Below, piece after piece: positions 42,324 to 57,233 of a stretch of 64,000 bases of DNA. Position numbers and translations under genes: made by a program. The notes under the pieces were generated by a model that saw only the letters and a list, made by a program, of their open reading frames with translations, was not told the origin of the DNA and ran no database searches. Each line of letters opens with the position of its first letter. The first letter of the stretch is position 1. The stretch comes from Ciona intestinalis (taxonomy: Eukaryota > Chordata > Ascidiacea > Phlebobranchia > Cionidae). The DNA is taken from positions 1,685,211 through 1,749,210 of the forward strand of contig NC_020166.2 of assembly GCF_000224145.3 (NCBI RefSeq). Direction: 5' to 3'.

Positions 42324-44374
42324 TCATGTCCTCACAGCGTCACCAAGTCCCAGCACTGATTTGTAACTTCCCATACCGTATTTACCATCTATAAGAAACA
42401 ACGATTTATTAAATTCCGAGGCAGATTAGTTCGCCTGTCTCTAGCCTATTAAAGGGTTCGAGCCTCGATGTTGCTACCATTGTGAGCGTTTGTGTTCTTG
42501 GCAAAACACTAAATAACAATTGCTTCAACCCAAAGGTCACAAATGGGCTGTTCAAGTTGTCTGCCACACAGAAAAACAATGCCCCACGACGGTGTATATA
42601 CGTGGTAACTCAAAAACGGGCGCGAGGTGCATGAACCCACAAACGCTGTGTATAGTGTATAGTGTTCAACAGAACATCCGTATAATAAACCGCTAAAATA
42701 ACACAGTATGATACAATTAAATCGCTTACATAATGTTGGCTTAGGTCGGGTTAACGGCCAGAACTTGAATCCTTCTCTTGCCCGATCGTTGAACTGGTTA
42801 CGGTATTTCTTCATGTTTGGAATAGACCTGGATCTGTAGAGTCTGGTCTTCTGGTAGCTGGAGATATAATTATATTTCATCCTTTTGCATTATACTAAGG
42901 TACATGACTGATAAATTAGACAACCAATGAGAGACAAATGGGTTTTAGAAATTGCCGTTGAGTGTCTTGCTCAAGGACACGCATGCTTGTAAGTGGTAGC
43001 AGCGTCGCGCTTCGAACCGTAACTTCTAGTCTACAAGATGGAAGCGCGCCAATTACTATGGCATAATTAAGGTTAATAATCTCCATTATTGTGTTATGAT
43101 ATCTATGTTTTTGGCGCATTTCGAAATCACCATGCGTTAAGAAATCGTCATTAGTTCATTTTCTCATTGCTTGTTGTAGCGCCAAGTTAATCAATGTAGC
43201 TGTTTTAGTCCTGTTAAGTTCAGCATTTGGCAAGTGTTTTTATAATATAGTAGAACAGGTTAATCAACAGGCAGGTTGTTAGCCTTAGAAATGTATTGTT
43301 TTAATTGATGTAGTTCACTCACTATTAATCAGTTGTTAAGTATTAGTGGTTTTGTGTGTGATGCGTGGGCAGGGCAGTGGCAATCGCTATAACATTTATG
43401 TTCTGTTACATACACCTCATGCCTAATGTTGTAACACGTAGAAAGGTATGCGCAACGTATTAATTACACCTACGGTTACACATAATGCATCTCACTTTCC
43501 CGGAGCTGTGTCGTCTTGAAAATCTCGGTTTAATTTATCATCGAATGCTTCTCCCTTCAGCGGGATGATGCTTCCGTCTGGGTTCATCCGATAGCGTGAT
43601 GCGTCATGCGGTAATTCTGATGCGTAATGCGCAATATTATATAACATATACTTAATATATTGTTATGTTTTGTCAGTTTTACTGTTAAATAGGAATATTA
43701 GCATATAAATGACATGTAACTTAGAGTTTAAAGTGGTATTGACTGTGCGGCTGTACGCCTTTGTTAATAGTGGCCAGCCAGAAGCGAAACCGTAAGCTAA
43801 ATAAAGCACTCAAATATTAAAGGCATACGACTGCCTAATCTTGTACTTTCACCAAACGCATCAAGGCCTATTTGGAACCAAAGGCTACAATGTAAAGCCA
43901 CATACGGAAAACTCACGTTTAGTTATTACAGTTGCTTCTGGCATTTTAAGCGTAAAGTTCGTAGCTTGATGTTTCATCTTCGACCAATGGTCAGTCCTAC
44001 TTTGTTGCATCGACACTGGGTCATGCTTGCCCCATTTCGATGACCTGTAACCGTTACATAACTCTGTTGTACATGGATGTATTCAGATTTATAGTATACG
44101 GTTATACACTAGTGTTAGTACTGTGGGGTAAGATGGATGTAGTACCAAAATCACAATTATGCTGTTTCTGTTTTTAGCAGTTAACAACGCTTTTTTAAAG
44201 TCGTGAGGATATACGGTTATATAGTTATTTAAATATTCTTGGTTTACTGCTAAATTGTACGAAAAAAATGAATGAAAACATGCCATCTTATACCCTATCG
44301 TACTATATAGAACAACACAGTACATAGGTATATTATACATACGTTCTTGCCCCTGATATGAAGGTAGCCGACAT
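42324..44374 (-). CDS. Unrecognised five-exon gene, 157 residues
   Basis: Exons on the minus strand: 44343-44374, 43917-44044, 43496-43616, 42730-42857 and 42324-42388. Each has a GT-AG junction (donors gtatgt, gtgagt, gtgaga, gtaagc), phases agree, and the total is 474 nt. The protein starts MSATFISGARTSSKWGKHDP, has MNPDGSIIPLKGEAFDD in the middle and the very basic MKKYRNQFNDRAREGFKFW, and ends LGLGDAVRT. It has no signal peptide, membrane segment or domain that I know, and is rich in Lys, Arg, Asn and Tyr. The exons are too short for most simple frame scans. It sits between ciliary CFAP100 and TMEM26; that does not reveal its role. A degraded SINE-like copy lies between exons 4 and 5. Confidence 0.72.
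42440..42640 (+). mobile_element. tRNA-derived SINE-like copy
   Basis: A B-box-like gggttcgagcctcgatg is followed by ttgctaccattgtgagcg, cttggcaaaacactaaataac, ttgcttcaacccaaaggtc and acgtggtaactcaaaaacgg, the standard order of this family. It lies in the intron of the unrecognised gene. Confidence 0.65.
44116..44310 (-). mobile_element. MITE copy
   Basis: It starts gtactgtggggtaagatgg and ends catgccatcttataccctat, forming the inverted ends. It lies in the first intron of the unrecognised gene. Confidence 0.72.
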
Positions 44375-45970
44375 GATCTTATTCTTGTGCCCGAATTCCA
44401 AAAATTTCACACGAAAACTAGCTTAATGTTCCTGCTCAACAACGAAAATAATGTCATTTATTGCTATTTAACTGCGGACGCTTCAGTAAAAATAAGTCAA
44501 ATACACCTGCAAATTTTCTGGGAGATCGAACCATTATAAGACAAAATTCGCTAGAAACGCGTTAAAGTAAAAAGAACAGTAGAACACAAAATCGTGCAAA
44601 CTCTGACGGTGCTCAACCTTACAGCATATGTATATATGACAGTATAGTGTACATGTATACATCAGACATAAACGAGTTGTTGAGTAATCAAGGTCATAAT
44701 GAAACGGATACCCACACGCCGACGAGCCTATATCTCCCACGAGGAGATTCGAGTGTATATGAGACAATAGGGGAATGGTACTACTACAATCGAGAAGGGC
44801 GGTACAGTGCACGTGCCGGTATTGTGTAATGACAATAGTCATACAGCTCGAGTGTTTAACATGAAATTTAAAACGCTTCGGCAAAAGAATTAGAACTTTA
44901 TTTATAAATTACATAAACATAGACATTCTTGTCGGATTTGCAGCAATTAGATGTTGCAATCAAAATATTTCGCTTAGATATGACACGAGTGTCATATTTT
45001 GTACACCTCGTCGTGCCCGCGTATGAGTTACCATATATAAAACTTTGGCGATTGTTGTTTTTGGCTATCCCATTAGTGACAACTTTGTTGGAGCTATTTC
45101 CGTGTCCTGCCCAAAGGCAGATACGTCTTCAAAGGGGACAGCGCCATGCTATTTAAAAAACTATATTTGTTTTGATTTGCAGTTTATTTTAAAACGAGGA
45201 TTTATAACTGACACGATATTTAGTCTATCGTACATTTATAAACTAATAGGTGCAATAAATACTATAGTGCAATATGTACAAAAAAATAAAACACGTTCAT
45301 GCTTATTTTAACCTTGAGAATCTTAGAGGTTTCGTAGAAGGATACATAGTATAGATGTGGACAACTTATACCTTTAGTACATGATTATCATGATATCTCA
45401 TATTTCTTAATTGTGTTTTTTTAGGAATTATCACCGTTCTTTTTAGGTCGTTTATTTGATTTTGTAGATATAGTCTTGTACAACCAAATGGGGCGAAAAA
45501 AGAGAATGAAAACATGAACCATCTTACCCCAACGTATAATATTGGGTATACTTATCGAGTGTAGTTTAGTGCGTTGTATATTGTAGCAGCCTACAGTATT
45601 TTTGTATGTGAATTATCGTAGATTTATTTGCGGCCTGCTTCAGAAATAGTGTTAATTCGGTTGAAATCGAAAAAATGCAGAGCCTGCTGTGTAACGATAT
45701 GCATGTGTGCCGATTGCAGAAAGTGTTTTAACGGTAAATTATTTTGACGAGGAACTGTAGATAAAAAATGTTCATCAACTCATATAGGTTGACGCCATTT
45801 TGAAATAGGACACGATATGTTGACGTAGTTCAAGTGTGCAAATAAAATCAACAGGTGTTAAGCTATGTACACCGTTCGTCGCGCTCACAGTAAAAGTGAA
45901 ATCGTCTTAGGCAACATGGCGCCCTTTTTAACAAAACCAAGGATATAAGAAACCTTAAACTGTCTTGCAG
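44375..45970. other. Spacer between the unrecognised gene and TMEM26
   Basis: It holds a MITE (45345-45542), a SINE-like stretch (about 44985-45140) and a plus-strand open stretch (44647-44829) with protein-like composition but no confirmed gene. The rest shows nothing I recognise. Confidence 0.5.
45345..45542 (-). mobile_element. MITE copy, diverged
   Basis: It contains tgtacaaccaaatggggcg and ends aaccatcttaccccaacg; the left end is degraded (atagatgtggacaac). Confidence 0.55.
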
Positions 45971-50507
<4,537 letters not shown>

Positions 50508-53500
50508 CGCAACGTTTTGTCAGTTAAAGATATTTTTTTACAAAACAACGAAACTTTGCAAACGACTTAAAGAACAATTCAGTTGATTAGGCGATCTGAA
50601 ATATGGTCAAAATGTTATTGTAGTTTATACCAACTGAGTTTAAGGCCACATTAATAACAGCAACAAATTCCAACTGTGTTTATACGGTATTTTTATATTA
50701 GCTTAATCATCAACTAACAAGAATTGGTTCACTGCCTGTAATTTAAATTATTCAACTAACAAAAAAAATATATGAATCTTTAATTGTACAACTATATACT
50801 AAATAGATAGTTACGAACAAATTAATTTTGACAAAGAATAGCGGCAGTTCTTATAATACATTATTCCACTTGCTATAGTGCGAATGAACTTCTTTACATA
50901 GCAATTTTTCGTATATAACCAGCCTATAATTGTATTATGCAGTACTAAGCCTGACTGTATTACAATAGGCAATGTATTAACTATATTGTCTTACCGTCCA
51001 TTGGTGTTTGTAAATGGACTACTTTATAAACATCTGCGTTTAATTACGCATTATGTAGATCGTATATATGATGCGATTCTATAGCATGTGTTATAGACTG
51101 TATTATGCCTATGTTAACCCGTCAGTGAGTTTTACGTGTTAAAATTCGACAGTGAGCATGAGGTGTATGAATTTATATACCATATGTACCCTATACAAGA
51201 GGACAGCCATGTTACAATTTGACAGTGGGCATAATGTGTACGACTTAATTATATTCTCGTCCCAACAGCCATGATTTAAACCCTAATTAAATGGATTAAG
51301 ATAAAATTAATTTAGATTACAAGCACAAGCTTTATCAACTAATCGGGGGAAGTAGGCGCTGTGTTTGATGGGCGGCCATTAAAAATGTAAAAGAACATGA
51401 AAAATTAAAGCGCTGGGACGTTGTATCGCCTGGGCCGGGCATACAGTAATATAGTAAAGCAAAACAAGCAAGAACATCTATTTAATTATATTGAATTACT
51501 ACTAGAGATTCTTTCCTATGCGGTTGAACCTCTACAGATTTATGTCGCACCTTACGAAAAAATACAATCGGATTTATATCCAATTTACCTAATTTTATGT
51601 ATGGATATTATATGGGTATTATTTGAATATTGCGTTAATATTGCGATGTTATAAATTGCTACAGATTAAAGAAAATCGCATACAATATAGTACTGTGGGG
51701 TAAAGATGGGTACCGTACTACCGTTAGAATATGATATATACAATAGTGTTAAATCACAGTGTAGTTCCCTAAAATAATAAAATATAGAAAGTTTCAAACA
51801 CAAAATTAGGTAACGCAAAAATTACTGAACCCGCGTGAATATAAGCTTCGCCATTTTGTTGCTGAAGATATGCTTTGCGTTCTTATTAACGTATTATATA
51901 ATCTATTACTTCAATTAGAATTGACCAACTTAATTTGACAGAAATTTCAGAAGGGTATACCGTGTCGTAGCACATCACTCATATATAACTTATAACCTAT
52001 GATTTTAAACCAAACAGATACTCTTGCAATTCGCCGTATAAGAAAACAACCGTAATACTTATTTATTAAAATATAAAATCTGTTTCGTTTGATCAACTTT
52101 TTAAACTGATACTTACGTAAAAGCTAACTAATCGACTAAATAAAACGTTTCTTAACTGATAATTGACAACAGCTTTTCCCTAAATTACTATTTCCCAAAT
52201 CGCAGTAATTTTTAACACGAAATACAATAAGTTGTATTTTCTACACTAACCAGCATTTCGTGGTATATCATATCTGATGGCGTGACAGGTTGATTATACA
52301 AAAAGGTCTGAAGTTTTACTGAATTAATACAACAATGCGCAACTTTTCTTATTGATTAGTTATAGTGCTGTAATAATCATTATAGTACGACAAAACTATA
52401 GTTCAAGGCGTGTACCTGTATGGAATACGAAATCTAAATACACCCCGCAACCCGCAAAATTATTCCTTCGCAAGTGAGATTTAGGCCAGACCTGGACCAT
52501 AAAAAATACACCAAGGTATTACACGAAGAAAGCCACTATAAGTTTAAGTCAAATTACAATATCAAGAGTAAACTTCCAACACAACAGAAGTGAGCATAAT
52601 AAAATCACTTAAGGCATGCACGCTTGATACAAGCAATACAGTGTATTGCATAATATTAAAGATTGGCTTTTATGTTGGGCGCTACATGAGTCTGTTATTT
52701 TTTTCTATATTGTATATGGTTGAGGTTAAAGGTAGGTATGCGGAGTATAAGACCTGAGGTATGCTATGAAACCTGATTTAAACCACAGTTGTCCCGTATT
52801 AGACTAATATCCCACCTGTTAAACCACCAATTTTTTAAAAATACTTCGTTACATCAAATCTTACCTCCAGTATAGCTTTGTCAATTTACTTTGATTTTCT
52901 TGGTTTCCTTGTTATGAAATGATATCGTGTCGAAGCCGCAATCTTCTAATGATAAGTCGAATGTCCTTGAAAGATGAAACTAAGTTGTCGTCTCCCTTTT
53001 TCCTCTTCGTACATACATTCATTTCTCGTGTACATTTATTATAAATTTATTAATAATTCAATACTGCTTGACGCGTGCGAGAGGAAAAATCGTCCCCATA
53101 GATGAAAATGGAACAAGCTAAGAAACTCCTAGATCCTATGCTCTGATTACACAAGGCACCAGGTTTGTATTTAATTATCTCCGCTCAGTGCAAACTAAAC
53201 AAGTGCCCAATAGAAGGGCGGCGAGTTATAGCTTTTTAAAATGCATTATTCATATGCAGAAGGGAGGGAAGCCGCTTTTACAAGACTCTGTTATAATTGC
53301 AACTCGGTCGTCGTGTAAATAATTGCTGCAAGCGCAGCTCGCTAATTAATTAAAGTGCTTGACGAATATTGAAATTTGGAAATACTAGACAACTGAACAA
53401 ACTATTTGAAATTCTGGTAAAAAATGTTAATTACCACTTTGAAAAAAAGTAACATAATTAAAAAAATATCGCATATTAGGGTGGGGGAAGACGGAGCATA

Positions 53501-54084
53501 TTTTTCATTTATTACATAATATCCTAATATCCTGACCCTGTTTTAAACAATTAACAACGGTCTACGGTATTCGCGAGTGTAAGGTTTTATAATTCTATGT
53601 ATTTTTATTGTTTACTACCTAATAATCAGAGAAAATAGAATGAAAAGGTGTCCCATCTCCCCCCATTCCACTATAATTACAATAAATACACGTTTGGTAA
53701 GGCCTGGTTTGTTTGGGCCGAGTAACATACCCTTATAGTTTTAACAGACCGTGTAGCTAAGCCACTTATGTTACGATTAGTTTAAAATCTTAGTTTTAAT
53801 TTGCGTGTGTTGCTGATTTACCCCACGTAGCCTATATGCACTTTTTATAAATGATGCAGTTTAAATCAGTAAAAAATACCTTTTGTGTAATATACTGTAA
53901 CAAAATACATCTATATGCAATAGTAATTACAAAAATACAGTAAAACCTAAACACGTATTACCAAGGGAGGAATAAAATCTACGTAATTAGACCTCTATAA
54001 ACAATTCCCACAACCGGGACTTTCCCTACACATTTTTATTAGTGCACTTTGTTAAAAGTTTTCTAGATTTAAAAATAATACAAA
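50508..54084. other. Gene-poor stretch between TMEM26 and MRPS25
   Basis: About 3.6 kb with no recognised gene. It holds 71-bp family units (51118-51245), one MITE end (about 51688-51720) and a MITE (53477-53685). A minus-strand ATG frame (52911-53021, starting MNVCTKRKKGDDN, 36 codons) is open but has no supporting signal. The rest is AT-rich DNA. The promoters of both flanking genes must lie here. Confidence 0.5.
53477..53685 (-). mobile_element. MITE copy
   Basis: Left end tattagggtgggggaagacgg, right end aaggtgtcccatctccccccattcc; the inner block ttgtttactacctaat is in reverse orientation. Confidence 0.7.
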
Positions 54085-55646
54085 ATGGTTTTGTTATCTG
54101 CGCGACTATTACGGATTCAACAATTTAAGAAGCTTATAGCTGACAATCAGAATGCTATGAAAGGTCTTATGAGTGGCAAACACCCGATTATAAAAACGAA
54201 ACAATACCTTGATCAAGGAATCGTATTAAGAGACGGCGTGAAAATCATGACAATGCATTACGGAAATTATGAAAGCAATTATGAATCGCATAGCGGGATT
54301 CGGTGAGTGAATATGCCAATATATAAAATTTGTTAATCTGCAATAAATCTAGTGAAGTAAGTTTTCCTTTTTCAATTCCTCTCCTAGTTTATTGCTAACT
54401 ATGTTATTTTTAATTGCCAAGGGTTAAAACCAATAATTCATAATGTAGCTGAACATTTTGCCTAAGTTTTACAATGTTTTTAAATTCAAACATGGGTATC
54501 GCAAGTTCACGATTTTTAGAATTTTTGTAATATTTTGTATGACTTTTTTAAAATACAGGTTTTACGGAAACAGAACCTTATTGCATTCATGTGGAACCAC
54601 ATTGAAAATTAAACTTTTTAATGCCCTGGACTCCCGTTTATTTATTAATTTGTTTCCAGGAAAGTAGTTGAGCTGAACTTGTCTCAGTTTCAACACAAGA
54701 ATCCTGACGTTCAGATTCTAGTCATTAAAGATCTCACGCCATCTCCGTTCTTTACATTTTTTCTTGGTGGGAATGTGGTTGATATATTCTTTTGTGTATA
54801 TTTATATCAAGTAATGTATATATGGTTACTAATCCTTTATTAGGGGCCAACTTTGGTCATCTGGTGTACAAAACATTAAATTATGGGATATGTGCGCCAA
54901 AAGCTATTTACATCACTACTTTTGGGTTAGATCCTAATTGTTAAAATAATTGCACAAAGTATTTTTTATTATATTTTTATGGTAGGTGTAGCAGAGGCCT
55001 ATATCATTGAGCTTGCTGGTGTTTACAATAAACTTGTTTTTCATTATTAGAAAATGGTGAGAGGTTTTACATAGATGTGGAAGGGAAGAATCAAGTTGAA
55101 ATTCTATCTCAAATTCAAAAAGTCATCGGCAAACCAAAGTAAACAGGAAGTTTATCTATAATTCATTTTATTTGGTGTTGGATATACCAAGTGTGTTGAC
55201 TCTGTGTGGAAGTTACCCAATGATTCACACATTGGTAGCATAAATATAATTTGATTTGCCAGTATAGGTGGCTTTTAAGCTTGCTTAGGTCTGCTCATTC
55301 CTTTATAGACCATGGAAAATTGAACAGCTTTACTGGATTTTTTATATACTGATAGTTTGGGCAATTTACTACAAGTGTAACTTTGTGGGTGATGGTTGCT
55401 TTAATACCATATAACTTATTCTTGTGTTCCAGGGAATTAATAGAAAAAGAATCAATCGCTGCTGAAGCAAACCCTGCTAACTTTGGTCCTGAGTTTAACA
55501 GGAAATGCATATGTGAGGTTCAGGGACAATTGCCGTGCTCATTTGTAGATGATGTGTGGCCTATATTGGAGAGAAAGGAACTTAAGAAAAATATTAATCT
55601 TAATCCTAAAAAATATGTCTTTGGGATGGAGGATGAAGACACTTAA
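54085..55646 (+). CDS. MRPS25: Mitochondrial small-subunit ribosomal protein mS25
   Basis: Four exons on the plus strand: 54085-54302, 54660-54766, 55051-55138 and 55433-55646. Phases agree (627 nt, 208 residues). Human MRPS25 is about 173 residues. Family landmarks are KTKQYLDQGIVLRDGVKIMT, LNLSQFQHKNPDVQI, LTPSPFFTFFLENGE, ANFGPEF and CICEVQGQLPC. The fold is the thioredoxin-like L51/S25/CI-B8 domain, and the protein belongs to the mitoribosome small subunit. The frame allows a start at 54085 or at the ATG at 54157 (MKGLMSGKHP), which would give 184 residues and match the human start. The 24 extra residues (MVLLSARLLRIQQFKKL) are basic and amphipathic, like a mitochondrial presequence. An AATAAA lies at 55657-55662, 11 bases after the stop. 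Confidence 0.93.
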
Positions 55647-57233
55647 AAGAACTTTGAATAAATTTTTATTTTGTTTGATCATATTAACTTCTAGTCAAAA
55701 GGCTCTAAAACTGATGTTTTAAGACATGTGCCCAATGAGGTCTTGAAATATCTATAAAACGGCATATTTTCATGTTTAGTCATAGGTCAGTTTTCTAATC
55801 TCTTGCCCTTTACGACATTTACGCCACGAAGACAGCTCATGATCTAGTTTGGATAACTATGTCGTTCTTGTTGAGGCCCTGGCTTAAGGTGGCTGTACAC
55901 AGTATCCGGAATTCGTCCGTTTTGTCCGGATTCCGCTGCCGCATGCGGAATTGGACACGGGTTTGCATACGAATTCGCATGAATGTAACATATACCCTTT
56001 TTGCATGGTCACTTTTATGCGCGTAAGTACTCGCATATTTACTCGCAAAAACAAAGTAAACACGCATAACGTCATAAGCGTGTAATCTGCTGTAGGAGGT
56101 TGGTTGTTACTCGCATTATGCGAGTAAAGAAAGGTATTGTGGAAGTACAGTTTCACTTTGAAGAGCCTAATCTTTTTCGGGTATTATTTTTACAGTTTTT
56201 AGTTGGTAATAGCACCATAAAGTATCAAAACTTATCTTATAAACTAGATTTAACAATATTGCGCTAAAATAAGCTAACTCAATGTTGATACGCGCATAAA
56301 CCAATGACCATGAAAAATAACGCCGTAAGCGATCGAGTTATCATATGATTTTTTACCATGCAAAAAGGGTATTATTTAACCTACCGCAACGAAAGTCAGT
56401 ACCACGTCGTTCCGTTTTATACACGCCATGATAATGCATTTTAGGTCAGGCACGTTAATTAAACTTTTTTATTTGCTGGTACAGGCAAGTAATTAACTAA
56501 AGCGAAACACGCGTTGAGTGAATTGGTTAACTAAATAATAGCAATATTTACACCCCAAACAGGCAGTCTTCCGCTGCAATAAACACCATTTGTGAATTAC
56601 ACTTTATGGTCTTACCTTCCACCTAATTACTGCGTCGGCCACGCGCGCCTACTTTAAAATTAAATCTTGTTCGTTGTGTTTTAAGGGCACAAAAAGTGTC
56701 CTTCGGTTAAAACTCTTTTTTAAGTAGCGAACGGCACTCAGAAAAGTAAAACGAATAATTAGATATTTAATTCGGATTGTGCAGGCTGATACAAAAACGA
56801 CATGCCTGGATTCTATTACTTTGGTTTGCAACAAAAAAAAAACAGAGACCATATAATAAGGGTATATACTCTGAACAACGTAGTAGTATTGCTCTCTTTT
56901 TATGTTAGCAACGTACGTCCTTGCTCATATAGCTTTTAATCAAGATTTTGTAAGGTCACCTGTGGCAAAAATTATTTCTGATTTTTGATCAAACTGTTTT
57001 CCCTGACAATTATAGATACATCTAACTATAGTTTAAACATATTTTTTTTAAGTTAAAGCAAAACGAATAAACTTATATACATATTCGTCTAGTGAGAGTC
57101 TGTGTTGCTGTTTTACGTTAATTTTTTGATGGTATTTAAAAGAGAACATTAATTTCAAAACGTGCATTAATTTCGTAACTGATTTAGATCGTTTTTGTTA
57201 TTTGGTTTCGGTTTAATAAGAACTTCTGGGAAA
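55647..57233. other. Spacer between MRPS25 and ATP5F1C
   Basis: No gene recognised. An 18-bp inverted repeat (55992-56009 with 56355-56372) and a cluster of actcgca motifs, including a palindrome at 56107-56127, suggest a mobile element. The last few hundred bases should hold the ATP5F1C promoter. Confidence 0.5.
55992..56372. repeat. Inverted-repeat unit of about 380 bp, possible MITE
   Basis: ataccctttttgcatggt at 55992-56009 is repeated in reverse complement at 56355-56372. Between them lie several actcgca motifs and the palindrome ttactcgcattatgcgagtaa. No target duplication was identified, so its nature is uncertain. Confidence 0.45.

Noticed and set aside
42509..42880. 123-codon minus-strand frame taken as one protein
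   Set aside because: Only its first part is coding (exon 42730-42857 of the unrecognised gene); the rest is intron and a SINE-like copy.
43492..43616. Treating the TGA at 43492-43494 as the end of the unrecognised gene (94 residues)
   Set aside because: A strong donor (gtgaga) just before it joins in phase to two further exons, giving a longer complete protein.
51421..51654. 77-codon plus-strand frame between TMEM26 and MRPS25
   Set aside because: AT-driven composition, no splice or promoter context.
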